DNA of 64,000 nt, from assembly GCF_002086815.1 (NCBI RefSeq), contig NZ_MVID01000003.1, forward strand, positions 248,001 to 312,000. Reading direction: 5' to 3'. The first letter of the stretch is position 1. Each line of letters begins with the position of its first letter. This document shows positions 1 through 7,910 of the stretch, piece after piece. The stretch comes from Mycolicibacterium parafortuitum. GTDB lineage: Bacteria; Actinomycetota; Actinomycetes; Mycobacteriales; Mycobacteriaceae. Under the pieces are notes generated by a model. That model ran no database searches and was not told the DNA's origin. It was given only the letters and a program-made list of their open reading frames with translations. A program made the position numbers and the translations under genes.

Positions 1-95
1 TCGGTGTCGACCCCGATGACCTGGTGGCCGAGTTCGGCCATCCCGGCGGCGTGGGTGGCGCCGAGGTAGCCGGTTCCGAACACGGTGCAACGCAT
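1..95 (-). CDS. udgA: UDP-glucose 6-dehydrogenase, N-terminal fragment
   Basis: Only the first 31 codons lie in the window; the gene continues past the left edge. The translated start carries a Rossmann nucleotide-binding motif (GTGYLG followed by THAAGMAELGH and a VIGVD strand end), which is the usual start of UDP-glucose/GDP-mannose dehydrogenases. These enzymes oxidise UDP-glucose to UDP-glucuronate with NAD in the cytoplasm. The position next to dcd matches the M. tuberculosis udgA-dcd neighbourhood. The start ATG is at base 95. Which member of the dehydrogenase family it is cannot be settled from 31 residues. Confidence 0.75.
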   Translation of the reverse strand, partial: MRCTVFGTGYLGATHAAGMAELGHQVIGVDT

Positions 96-172
96 ACCGC
101 CATCAGTACCCGGTCGGGGTGAGCTGAAGCCGACGCGTCGTTGAGCGTCAGGCCAACGTCAGGTGTCGATCG

Positions 173-1825
173 CTAGCGCCCGGGTGCGCAGAACACCAGG
201 AAGCAGCCGTCGCCGTTGATGTCGCCGGGAACACCGCTACCCCGGCTGCTGCCGCCCCTGCCGCTGTCGCCACGGCCGCTGCCGCTGTCGCCGCGGCCAC
301 TGCTGCCCGACCCGGAACCGCTGCCCGACCCGGAACCGGCGCCGGGCCACTGCGGGCCCGACGGCCACTGCGGCGTCTTCGGAACCTCAGGCACCTGCGG
401 CATCTGGGGAACCTGCGGAATCTGCGTCACCGGAGGCCTGGTGGTGGGCGGTTTCTGCGGCTGCCACGGGTTCTGGTAGTCGGAGTCGTCCGGTTCGTCG
501 GGACGCTGGTTGGGCCAGGTCCACCGCGGCTGGTTCCACTGCGGCCGGGGAAGCACCACCACCGGAGGCGGCAGGACCACCGGCGCGACCACCGGAGGAG
601 CCGCGGGTGCCGGAGCCGGCGCGGGTGCCGCCGGGGCGGGTGCCGGAGCCGGGGCCGCGGCGGGCGCGGGTGCGGGCGCCTGTTCGACGTAGACGGTGCG
701 CGGCGCCTGCTGCGGCGCCTCCTGCGCGACCGGCACCGGCGGCTTGATCGTCTCCGCGGTCGACGGCGGAGGCGGCACGGTGGCGGCCTGCTGCTCGGCC
801 GGGGCCGGCTCCGGTGCGGGGGCCTGGGTGCTGGGCACGATCGCGGCCTGCGCCGGGCTGGGCCGCTGGTCGGCGGTCGGGCGGATCGTGATGGCCAGCG
901 AGATCACAAGGGCCACCACACCGACGACGAACAGCGACGTCAGCGCGCTGCCGACGAGCAGGAACGGTTTGCGTTCGTCGTCGACGGGCCGCATCTCGGT
1001 CGGGGCGAACTCGTCGACCACCTCGACGCCCAGCGGGGCGTCGGCACCCGCCAGCGCCAACTGGGTGTCCACGCCGGTGAGCCCGGCGACCAGCGAGCCG
1101 GCCGTCGGGCCGTCGGGATCCTGGGAGTACGCCAGCCCGACGGTGGTGGCTTCGAACGCCGGTGCGGACGCCGACGCGAGGGCGGCCCCGCGGGCCAGCG
1201 CCAGGTCGGCGTCATCGGGGGCGTGGACCGGAAGTTCGACGTGGTGGTCGAGATGGGCCTTGACCGAGCTGACGTCCACGCCGGAGCCGACGATGAAGAT
1301 GCCCTGCGGCGGGGAGTCCTGCGCAGCGGCGGCCGCGGCCATCTCGGTGAACACCGCCATCGCGTCGGCGCTGTGCAGGGTGCGGCTGAGCACCTTGACC
1401 ACGGAACCGTCGTCGGTCTGCACCACCGAGAGCGTCGCGGTGTCACGGTCGACGAACAGCAGCGCGGTGGTGTCGTACCCGACCGCGCGGCCGACGGCCT
1501 GCGCCAGCGAGGACGCGGCGTGGCTTTCGGCGACCAGCATGACGTCGTCGATGCCGTGGGTGGCCAGCGCGTCGCGCAGTGCGGTGGCCTCGTTGTGGTC
1601 GCTCCACGCGACACCGATGGATTTGAGGTGGTGCCCGCCGGTCTCCGCGCTCTCCTTGGTGCCGAGCACCGCCGAGACGACGTGCTGTGCGGCGTTTGCC
1701 GAACCGTCGTCAGTGCCGACCTCGAAGGTGTCGTGGTCGACGGTGACCCCGTCGGCTTTTTCGCCTTCGACCAGCACCATGCGCACCGTGGTAGGTGTCA
1801 TCGACACACCTAATACGATGTCCAC
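173..1825 (-). CDS. DUF7159-type membrane protein with Pro-rich and RGDS/DINGDG tail
   Basis: A 550-residue mycobacterial protein of unknown function. I chose the GTG at 1825 because a strong GGAGGGG Shine-Dalgarno sits 7 bases upstream and the translated VDIVLGVSMTP start is typical of this family; an ATG 81 bases further upstream lacks such a site. Residues 1 to about 260 form a globular domain with alternating strands and helices, perhaps actin-like. One membrane helix follows (around FLLVGSALTSLFVVGVVALV), then a long Pro/Ala-rich outer segment with PAPAP runs, Trp/Asn/Pro-rich repeats, a Gly-Ser run, two RGDS motifs and a C-terminal DINGDG segment with two Cys. The predicted layout is a cytoplasmic sensor-like domain with a wall-spanning tail. 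It resembles the Hsp70-like protein at 26898-28715 in architecture. Confidence 0.8.
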   Translation of the reverse strand: MDIVLGVSMTPTTVRMVLVEGEKADGVTVDHDTFEVGTDDGSANAAQHVVSAVLGTKESAETGGHHLKSIGVAWSDHNEATALRDALATHGIDDVMLVAESHAASSLAQAVGRAVGYDTTALLFVDRDTATLSVVQTDDGSVVKVLSRTLHSADAMAVFTEMAAAAAAQDSPPQGIFIVGSGVDVSSVKAHLDHHVELPVHAPDDADLALARGAALASASAPAFEATTVGLAYSQDPDGPTAGSLVAGLTGVDTQLALAGADAPLGVEVVDEFAPTEMRPVDDERKPFLLVGSALTSLFVVGVVALVISLAITIRPTADQRPSPAQAAIVPSTQAPAPEPAPAEQQAATVPPPPSTAETIKPPVPVAQEAPQQAPRTVYVEQAPAPAPAAAPAPAPAPAAPAPAPAPAAPPVVAPVVLPPPVVVLPRPQWNQPRWTWPNQRPDEPDDSDYQNPWQPQKPPTTRPPVTQIPQVPQMPQVPEVPKTPQWPSGPQWPGAGSGSGSGSGSGSSGRGDSGSGRGDSGRGGSSRGSGVPGDINGDGCFLVFCAPGR

Positions 1826-2050
1826 TGACCCCTCCAAAACTTTGCTGCTGCCTGGTGGCCGACCACCCCGAAATACGCACGGCGAGCCGGCAACTAGATA
1901 CTTCATCGGCGCCGCCAGCTGCGGTGTTACACCTCGCGCTGTTAGCTGACAGCGGTTGAAGCTTGGGCCGGAACGCGCGGCACGAAACCGGAGACGCCGG
2001 TGAGGGAAACACTACCCGCGCCGATCGTCATCCGTCTGTGACGAAATTGC

Positions 2051-2623
2051 TCAGTTCGTCTTGACGAAGTTCTGATACGACTTCGACGGGGTGGGGCCGC
2101 GCTGGCCCTGATACTTCGACCCGACCTGGCTGCTGCCGTAGGGGTGTTGCGCCGGGCTGGTCAGGCGCAGCAGGCACAGCTGGCCGATCTTCATGCCCGG
2201 CCACAAGGTGATCGGCAGGTTCGCGACGTTGGACAGCTCGAGGGTGATGTGGCCGGTGAACCCGGGGTCGATGAAGCCGGCCGTCGAATGGGTGAGCAGC
2301 CCGAGCCGGCCCAGTGAGGACTTACCCTCCAGGCGACCCGCGAGGTCGTCGGGCAGCGTGCAGCGCTCCAGCGTCGCGCCGAGCACGAACTCGCCCGGGT
2401 GCAGCACGAACGGCTCACCCTCCTTGGGCTCGACCAGGCTGGTCAGGTCGTCCTGACGCTGCGCGGGATCGATGTGGGTGTAACGGGTGTTGTTGAAGAC
2501 ACGGAAGAGGCTGTCGAGGCGGACGTCGACGCTGGAAGGCTGGATCAGGCTGTCGTCGAACGGTTCGATGCCGAGCCTTCCGGCATCGATCTCGGCCCGG
2601 ATGTCGCGGTCGGAGAGCAGCAC
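2051..2623 (-). CDS. dcd: dCTP deaminase (probably bifunctional, dUMP-forming)
   Basis: A 190-residue Dcd protein, the same length as the M. tuberculosis enzyme. The family deaminates dCTP and, in mycobacteria, also hydrolyses the dUTP intermediate, supplying dUMP for thymidylate synthesis. Visible family motifs are [10 protein letters not shown] at the start, SSVDVRL, the SSLGRLGL segment and [16 protein letters not shown], which holds the nucleotide-binding and catalytic region. The C-terminal GPTPSKSY tail is also typical. The start is the GTG at 2623; an upstream in-frame ATG would add 27 residues without family similarity. The neighbouring tRNA-Gly on the other strand is the conserved mycobacterial arrangement. 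Confidence 0.96.
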   Translation of the reverse strand: MLLSDRDIRAEIDAGRLGIEPFDDSLIQPSSVDVRLDSLFRVFNNTRYTHIDPAQRQDDLTSLVEPKEGEPFVLHPGEFVLGATLERCTLPDDLAGRLEGKSSLGRLGLLTHSTAGFIDPGFTGHITLELSNVANLPITLWPGMKIGQLCLLRLTSPAQHPYGSSQVGSKYQGQRGPTPSKSYQNFVKTN

Positions 2624-2750
2624 CGGTCGAGAGTATCCGCACCGGGCCCGGTCATGGGCAGTCGGCGGGTGCGCCGTCGCGGATCGCGGCGGCGTTGCGG
2701 CCACCTCCGCGCCGGCAGCCCGCCAAGTGCTAGCCTTCCTGTTCGAACAG

Positions 2751-2824
2751 GCCGATGTAGTTCAATGGCAGAACATCAGCTTCCCAAGCTGAATACGCGG
2801 GTTCGATTCCCGTCATCGGCTCCA
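2751..2824 (+). tRNA. tRNA-Gly (anticodon CCC)
   Basis: A full cloverleaf can be drawn. The acceptor arms GCCGATG (2751-2757) and CATCGGC (2814-2820) pair perfectly, the discriminator is T at 2821, and CCA is encoded at 2822-2824. The anticodon stem TCAGC/GCTGA closes a 7-base TTCCCAA loop, giving anticodon CCC for GGG codons. The T arm has the standard GCGGG TTCGATT CCCGT pattern. It lies between dcd and an exported binding protein. Confidence 0.95.
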
Positions 2825-2894
2825 CGAACCACCCTCGTCCGCGTACGGTCAGCTCGACCCGGACGTATGGATCCGCGGATTACGAGGGGGATCC

Positions 2895-3947
2895 ATGTCC
2901 ATGAAGAGTCGTCGGCTGCGCGCCACAAGCCTGCTCGCAGTTGGCACGCTGACACTCGCCGGTGGCGGTATCGCGTCTGCCCAACCGCCCGCGCCGAGCA
3001 CCGGCGAATCGCTGCGCATCGTGCTCGGCTCGCAACCACACGCGTCGCAGCTCCCCCTGGTCTACGGCGTCGATCGCAACGGGCACGACTTCGGGCTGGC
3101 ACTCAGCGCCGAGCAGAACATCACGAAATTCGACACCCATACCGACGCGGTCCAGACCCTGCTCGATGACAACGCGCAGGTCTTGGCGACGTCGACCTCC
3201 GCGATCCTGGATACCCGCGAGCACGGCCATGACGTCAAGATGTTCTGCCCGTACGTCAGCATGGACGATTTCGTCCTGGCCGGCGCCAACGGTGTGAACT
3301 CCGCCGGCCAGTTGTTCGAACCGTCGACCCGGGTGGGTATCGACAGCCCGGGCGGCGCCGGAGCCATCGTCCTCAACGCGTTGTTGAGCGGCGTCGGTGA
3401 GCATCGCGATGTCCACGAGATCCCTAATCCGCAGATCATCGAAAGCTCAAGGGGCCGAACAGCCGCGTGGGCTTCGGGACAGCTGGATGCCACGGTCATC
3501 CACGACACGCAGTACGACAGCGCGCATGCCACCGTGGACCGGCCCGTGCTGATCGCCACCCTCTACGACAACGCTCCCGGCTTCATCAAGGTGGCTCAGG
3601 CCGCCCGAGCCGATTGGCTCGTACAGAACCGCGAACTCGCCGCCAGGTACTGCGCCACCACTCTGCGCGCGATGAAGACACTGAAGAGCGACTTCACCCT
3701 GTTCCGCGCCGCGGTCGACGAGTACATCGCCGAACCGCCGTCCGAGAAATCGCTCCGAGAGCTGTTCGACCTCATTCAGCGGTATCCGTTCTGGACGGAG
3801 GACGGCGGGCTCTCTGAAGACAGCGTGCGGTTCATGATCGACATCGCGAATGAGTCGGGCGTCCTCACCCAGCCCATGAATGCCGCCGACGTCGTCGATC
3901 GTGAAACATTGCGTAGGGCCGTCGAACTCGCGAACTCGCCCGTTTAA
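2895..3947 (+). CDS. exported NMT1/TauA-like solute-binding protein
   Basis: A 350-residue protein with a Sec signal peptide (KSRRLR, a hydrophobic core to about residue 27, and an ASA-Q cleavage site). The mature part resembles NMT1/SsuA/TauA-type periplasmic binding proteins: a short strand ending IVLGSQPH, a segment reading QVLATSTSAILDT, and the VGIDSPGGAGAIVLNALL loop that contacts ligand in this fold. There is no lipobox Cys, so it is probably free or wall-associated. No permease or ATPase lies beside it. Its neighbours are a convergent TetR gene (4-base overlap) and a P450, so it may deliver a hydrophobic or sulfonate/pyrimidine-like substrate. The ligand is unknown. Confidence 0.65.
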   Translation: MSMKSRRLRATSLLAVGTLTLAGGGIASAQPPAPSTGESLRIVLGSQPHASQLPLVYGVDRNGHDFGLALSAEQNITKFDTHTDAVQTLLDDNAQVLATSTSAILDTREHGHDVKMFCPYVSMDDFVLAGANGVNSAGQLFEPSTRVGIDSPGGAGAIVLNALLSGVGEHRDVHEIPNPQIIESSRGRTAAWASGQLDATVIHDTQYDSAHATVDRPVLIATLYDNAPGFIKVAQAARADWLVQNRELAARYCATTLRAMKTLKSDFTLFRAAVDEYIAEPPSEKSLRELFDLIQRYPFWTEDGGLSEDSVRFMIDIANESGVLTQPMNAADVVDRETLRRAVELANSPV

Positions 3948-4489
3948 CCAAACGCCGGCGCGATGAACCTCTGGACCGCCTGACGTTCGGCGGCACCGTC
4001 CCCCATCGGCCAGTACGCCAGCGACAGCACGACCCGGACGATCCACTGCGCGGCTTCCGCATCGTCGTCGGTGATGCCGGTGAGTTCGGCCGCGAGAGCC
4101 CCCAAGACCGGCGATGACACCAGTTCGGTCAGATCGCGCCCGGCGCTGAGCCCCATCATCATCTGCCGCATCGGGTCCGACCTGATGTGTTGCAGCGCAA
4201 CCACGATCGCCTCGACGACCCGCTCTGTTCCGCTCAGTTCGCTGACCGCGTCGCGGACCGACTCCACGATCCGCGCGGCCATGCGGAGCAACACCGCATC
4301 GCGGATCTGCGCCTTGCCGCCCGCGTAGCGGTAGACCGTCGCCCGCGAGCAGTGCACTCGCTCGGCCAACGTGTCGATGTCGAGGGCGTCGAGGCCGTCG
4401 CGCACGACGAGTTCGGTCGCAGCGGCATAGATCCGGTCCGCGGCGGCGGTGCGCCGCTCTCCCCCGATGAGCCAGTCGCTGTGGGCCAT
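3944..4489 (-). CDS. TetR-family transcriptional regulator
   Basis: A 181-residue regulator. The N-terminal helix-turn-helix is clear: ATELVVRDGLDALDIDTLAER, then VHCSRATVYRYAGGKAQIRDAV, the standard TetR recognition-helix pattern. The C-terminal half is a helical ligand and dimerisation domain with no identifiable ligand. It is divergent from the P450 gene, with about 190 bases between them. By analogy with similar pairs it probably represses that gene. Its 3' end overlaps the binding-protein gene by 4 bases. Confidence 0.9.
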   Translation of the reverse strand: MAHSDWLIGGERRTAAADRIYAAATELVVRDGLDALDIDTLAERVHCSRATVYRYAGGKAQIRDAVLLRMAARIVESVRDAVSELSGTERVVEAIVVALQHIRSDPMRQMMMGLSAGRDLTELVSSPVLGALAAELTGITDDDAEAAQWIVRVVLSLAYWPMGDGAAERQAVQRFIAPAFG

Positions 4490-4531
4490 GCCTCTCCCCC
4501 TTCAGACGGACGAACTCTATCGTCGCAGGCC

Positions 4532-4617
4532 TGAGACAAAGCGCGCTGCACATCTCACCGAACCCGCAGGTGGAGACCTTGCCGTGAGACAGGCCGGGGC
4601 CGCAGGAGGACATCTCA
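4532..4617. promoter_or_regulatory. candidate TetR operator region between regulator and P450
   Basis: The divergent intergenic region holds the pentamer TGAGA at 4532 and 4585 and its complement TCTCA at 4553 and 4613, giving two loose inverted repeats with spacers of 16 and 23 bases. This is suggestive of a repeated operator for the adjacent TetR protein. The spacing is wider than in many known TetR sites, so the call is weak. Confidence 0.25.
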
Positions 4618-4681
4618 GTGTCGACTTCCCGTCGCCTCATTGACGCGGTGCGGCACCGTCGCCCAGCGTGGACACGTGACG

Positions 4682-5896
4682 ATGGCCAAGGACGATCTCG
4701 GCATCCAGTTGTTCGACGACGCGTTCATCCAGGACCCCTATCCGCTCTACCGCCGGATGCTGGACACCGGACCGGTGCATCAGATCGGCCAGTCGGGTTT
4801 CTACGCGGTGTGCGGCTGGGATGCGGTCAACGACGTGATCGCGCGGCCCGACGACTTCTCGTCGAACCTGACCGGGACCATGACCTACGAGCCCGGCGTT
4901 GGCGTCGGCACCTTCGAGATGGACGGTCTGGGCGGCCCGAGCCACGTACTCGCCACCGCGGACGAGCCCGCGCATGCCGTGCACCGCAAGGCGCTGCTTC
5001 CCCAGTTGGCCGCCAAGCGGATTCGCGCCTTCGAACCGTTCATCGCCGACACCGCCGACCAGCTGTGGCGTGCGTCGGCGGACCAGGGGCGCCTGGAGTG
5101 GATGGGCGCGATGGCCAACCGCCTGCCGATGATGATCGTCGCGCGCATCATCGGCGTCCCCGACTCCGACACCGACCAGCTCGTGCGGTGGGGCTATGCG
5201 GCCACCCAGATGGTCGAGGGTCTGGTCAGCCAGGATCAGCTTGCGACAGCAGGCATCTCGGTGATGGAACTCGCGCAGTACATCGCCGACCACTTCCAGC
5301 GGGCCGCCGCCGATCCGCGCGACGACCTGCTCGGTGATCTCGCGATGGCATGTGCGCGCGGCGATGTGGAGGACATCACCGCCCAGATGATGATGATCAT
5401 CCTGTTCAGCGCCGGCGGGGAATCCACAGCCTCGCTGATCGGTTCGGCAGCTTGGCTTTTGGCCACGCGACCCGACATTCAGGAACAGGTCCGCGCCCAC
5501 GCCGAATTACGGGGCGCGTTCCTCGAAGAGGCCCTGCGCTTCGAGCCACCGTTTCGCGGCCACTACCGGCACGTCGTCGACGACGTCACGCTGGGCGGCG
5601 TGGACCTTCCCGCGGGCTCGCGTCTCCTGCTTCTGTGGGGCGCTGCCAACCGCGATCCGGCACATTTCGACGACCCCGACGAGTTCCGCCTGGACCGCAC
5701 CGGCGCGAAGGGACACATCACTTTCGGTAAGGGCGCCCACTTCTGCGTCGGCGCGGCACTCGCCCGACTGGAAGCCACCGTCGTGCTCGACCACCTCCTC
5801 GATCACACCTCACACGTCGAAGCGGTCGACACCGGCCGCTGGCTGCCGAGCCTGCTCGTCCGCCGTCTCGAACGGCTCGAACTCGCCTGCACCTAG
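4682..5896 (+). CDS. cytochrome P450 monooxygenase
   Basis: A 404-residue soluble P450. The haem-ligand loop FGKGAHFCVG places the thiolate Cys at residue 355. The K-helix EALR (ExxR motif) and the I-helix FSAGGEST oxygen-activation segment are present. Length and motifs fit bacterial class I P450s that take electrons from ferredoxin. No ferredoxin gene is adjacent, so redox partners must be encoded elsewhere. The start is uncertain: ATG at 4682 gives the usual family length, while GTG at 4676 and TTG at 4640 are in frame. The substrate is unknown; the divergent TetR gene suggests inducible expression. Confidence 0.9.
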   Translation: MAKDDLGIQLFDDAFIQDPYPLYRRMLDTGPVHQIGQSGFYAVCGWDAVNDVIARPDDFSSNLTGTMTYEPGVGVGTFEMDGLGGPSHVLATADEPAHAVHRKALLPQLAAKRIRAFEPFIADTADQLWRASADQGRLEWMGAMANRLPMMIVARIIGVPDSDTDQLVRWGYAATQMVEGLVSQDQLATAGISVMELAQYIADHFQRAAADPRDDLLGDLAMACARGDVEDITAQMMMIILFSAGGESTASLIGSAAWLLATRPDIQEQVRAHAELRGAFLEEALRFEPPFRGHYRHVVDDVTLGGVDLPAGSRLLLLWGAANRDPAHFDDPDEFRLDRTGAKGHITFGKGAHFCVGAALARLEATVVLDHLLDHTSHVEAVDTGRWLPSLLVRRLERLELACT

Positions 5897-6094
5897 CCGG
5901 AATCCTCTGCCCTCCGAGCAACAACATGGCTGTGGCATACATCACATCCAGCGGGGCACGTTGCCGCGGCGCAATTCTGCCTCACCCCTGATATTCGCAA
6001 AGTCAAGAGCATTGAAACGAAGTCGTCGGAAGGTTGAGTGCGCCGCACCCGCAAACGTCCACGGCCCAATTTCGAACCACGCTCCGCCTCAGAT

Positions 6095-6127
6095 TTAGGT
6101 TAACCTAATTAGGTAAGCCAAGCCTAA
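6095..6127. promoter_or_regulatory. tandem IdeR iron boxes
   Basis: Two abutting sequences resemble the IdeR consensus (TTAGGTTAG, S, CTAACCTAA). The second, 6109-6127, reads TTAGGTAAGCCAAGCCTAA and matches at 16 of 19 positions. The first, starting at 6095, contains the perfect 14-base palindrome TTAGGTTAACCTAA and matches 13 of the first 14 consensus positions. Paired IdeR dimers on tandem boxes are known at iron-regulated mycobacterial promoters. This predicts iron-dependent control of the downstream GjpA-like gene or of a leader transcript. Confidence 0.75.
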
Positions 6128-6394
6128 CCATAGAGGTAGAGCGAACGTCAGCCCCCTGGACGCGTTTGCTGACTTTCCCAGAAATTCGCCGACGGTGGGG
6201 AGCTACCTATTCGCCCACCAGAATTTCTCGCCATTTTGACGCCAATCACGAATTCGAGAAATCACCCTCAGCTACGTGGCCGATTCTGAGTGAATTCTCA
6301 GGTTTCTCGTGGCCTCTCGGCGCCTCACGCACATCACCGCAGGTGAGACGTAGGCATTGTTACTCATGTTCTCTTCAGTTACGGTCTCGCTGCC

Positions 6395-6419
6395 AAGTAA
6401 GGCAAGCCTTCAGTTACTT
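6395..6419. promoter_or_regulatory. DtxR/IdeR-like palindrome next to ribosome-binding site
   Basis: Arms AAGTAA (6395-6400) and TTACTT (6414-6419) flank the inner block GGCAAGCC, giving nested dyad symmetry. It is a weaker match to the iron-box pattern than the upstream pair and lies only six bases before the AGGAGA ribosome-binding site at 6425-6430. Binding here would block transcription or early elongation of the downstream gene. Confidence 0.4.
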
Positions 6420-6434
6420 AGACCAGGAGAACAA

Positions 6435-7841
6435 GTGCTCCCAGCTCCCGCCCTCGCATCGGGCACGATGACCGCCCCTTCGAAGCCTCGCGTCAGCAAG
6501 TTCCTCGCCGCCGGTGTCGCCGTCGTCGGAGCCAGCGCGATCGCCATCACCCCGGTGTCGCCGGTGGCCGACGTCAAGGCCGCCAACTACGTCGCCAACC
6601 ACATGGTGGAACTGACGGCCTCCGCGTACCCGACCTACTCGAGCGACACCTCCGCCGTGTACGGGAACCTGCTGAGCGAGTCCGGCGCCAACATCGCCAA
6701 CCTGTTCCAGGTCTTCGCCTCGGATCCGTTCCCGATCATCAACCAGGTCGCCGCCAACCAGCTGGCCTACGGCCAGAAGATCCTCAGCGGCTTGGCCGGC
6801 ATCCCGGCCGCGATGAATTCGTGGTGGACCGGCGCCAACGGCAAGGCCCTGTTCGAGCAGGCTGCCGAGCACCTGCGCAACGGTGAGTACGCCGACGCGT
6901 GGGATCGCATCAACCGGTCGTTCGTCTACTCGCTGAACATCGGCGCGCCCCTGTACAACGCCTTCTGGTCGCAGGCCCCCAGCCAGCGCAACCCGCAGGG
7001 CAACATGGGCATCCCGGACCAGATGGCGCTGAACTTCCAGCAGGTCGTCAAGGTCATCTTCGACCGCAACTCGATCGTCAACGAGATCACCAAGTCGGTG
7101 CTCGGCCCCTTCATGGGCGTCGCGTTCGAGTTCGCGCTGCTCGCCGACGCGGTCTCGGCCGCGGTCAAGGAAGGCGACGGTGCGGGCCTGGTCCGTGCTC
7201 TGGTCAACGCCCCCGGCGTCATGCTCAACACGTTCCTCAACGGCTACGTCAACCCCGAGTGCACGGGCAACGCCTGCGAGCAGTTCCCCGGCCTGATCAA
7301 CGCCACCAGCGCCATCGTCAACGTCCTGTCGGGCATCCCGAAGGCGATCGCCGAAGCCCTGCAGCCTGATCCGGTGCCGGGTGCGCCGTGGACCCCGCCG
7401 GCCACCGCCACCCTGGCGGCGGACGACTCGGTCGCCACACTGGCCCGGACCGTGACCCTGGAGGTCGCGCCCGCCACCGCGACCGTCGAGGGCGAGCAGA
7501 CCGCCGAGGTCACCCCGGTCGTCGACGAGGTCGCCCCGGTGGTCGAGGAGGAAGCCGAGGAGGCGCCGGTCACCGAGGAGGCACCGGTCACCGAGGATGC
7601 CGGCACCGAAGAGGACGGCACCGAGACCACCGTCCCGGCCGACGACAAGGCCGAGGCTGACGCCGACGCCGGCTCGAAGGACGACGACGCCGCCGAGGGG
7701 ACCCGCAAGTCCGGCAAGCCCAGCCAGTCGACCCGCGCCAGCGCGGCCGCCGACACGTCTGACTCCGCCGACAAGTCCGACTCCGGCGCATCGGATTCCG
7801 GTTCATCCGGCTCGGACAGCGACTCCGGCAGCGACGACTAG
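6435..7841 (+). CDS. GjpA-like exported protein with acidic C-terminal tail
   Basis: A 468-residue secreted or outer-envelope protein. The GTG start at 6435 is chosen because AGGAGA lies 4 bases upstream; an ATG at 6468 is in frame but has no such site. A signal sequence (RVSKFLAAGVAVVGASAIAI) is followed by a helical domain with NLFQVFASDPFPIINQVAANQ and long amphipathic helices, the pattern of mycobacterial proteins annotated as outer-membrane porin GjpA. One disulfide-like pair lies in NPECTGNACEQFPG. From about residue 330 the chain is low-complexity, rich in Glu/Val/Thr and then Ser/Asp, ending SDSGSDD. Porin activity is taken from family naming and is not evident from sequence. Upstream iron boxes suggest iron-responsive expression. 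Confidence 0.65.
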   Translation: MLPAPALASGTMTAPSKPRVSKFLAAGVAVVGASAIAITPVSPVADVKAANYVANHMVELTASAYPTYSSDTSAVYGNLLSESGANIANLFQVFASDPFPIINQVAANQLAYGQKILSGLAGIPAAMNSWWTGANGKALFEQAAEHLRNGEYADAWDRINRSFVYSLNIGAPLYNAFWSQAPSQRNPQGNMGIPDQMALNFQQVVKVIFDRNSIVNEITKSVLGPFMGVAFEFALLADAVSAAVKEGDGAGLVRALVNAPGVMLNTFLNGYVNPECTGNACEQFPGLINATSAIVNVLSGIPKAIAEALQPDPVPGAPWTPPATATLAADDSVATLARTVTLEVAPATATVEGEQTAEVTPVVDEVAPVVEEEAEEAPVTEEAPVTEDAGTEEDGTETTVPADDKAEADADAGSKDDDAAEGTRKSGKPSQSTRASAAADTSDSADKSDSGASDSGSSGSDSDSGSDD

Positions 7842-7878
7842 TTCCGCAGTACCCGCACAAGCAGTACCCGCAGAAGCC

Positions 7879-7906
7879 ACGGCCCCCTCGGCGACGAGGG
7901 GGCCGT
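7879..7906. terminator. bidirectional intrinsic terminator
   Basis: A perfect 12-base-pair stem (ACGGCCCCCTCG and its complement) closes on a GCGA tetraloop. It sits between the convergent GjpA-like and slipin genes, 37 bases past one stop and 4 bases from the other. There is no U-tract, as is usual for mycobacterial hairpin terminators. Confidence 0.8.
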
Positions 7907-7910
7907 CGGC

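Larger units (their letters stand above)
5897..6434. other. 538-base intergenic region with regulatory elements
   Basis: No convincing gene is present; the short open frames have no recognisable protein character. The stretch is less GC-rich than its surroundings. It contains a CRP-like 16-mer at 5931-5946 (TGTGG, six bases, TCACA), two abutting iron boxes at 6095-6127, and a third DtxR-like palindrome at 6395-6419 just before the ribosome-binding site of the next gene. The 300-base distance between the iron boxes and the start codon implies a long leader, a second promoter or an unrecognised small RNA. Confidence 0.6.

Noticed and set aside
6166..6471. 101-codon frame in the region after the iron boxes
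   Set aside because: Composition is not protein-like, there is no ribosome-binding site, and it overlaps the real start of the GjpA-like gene.
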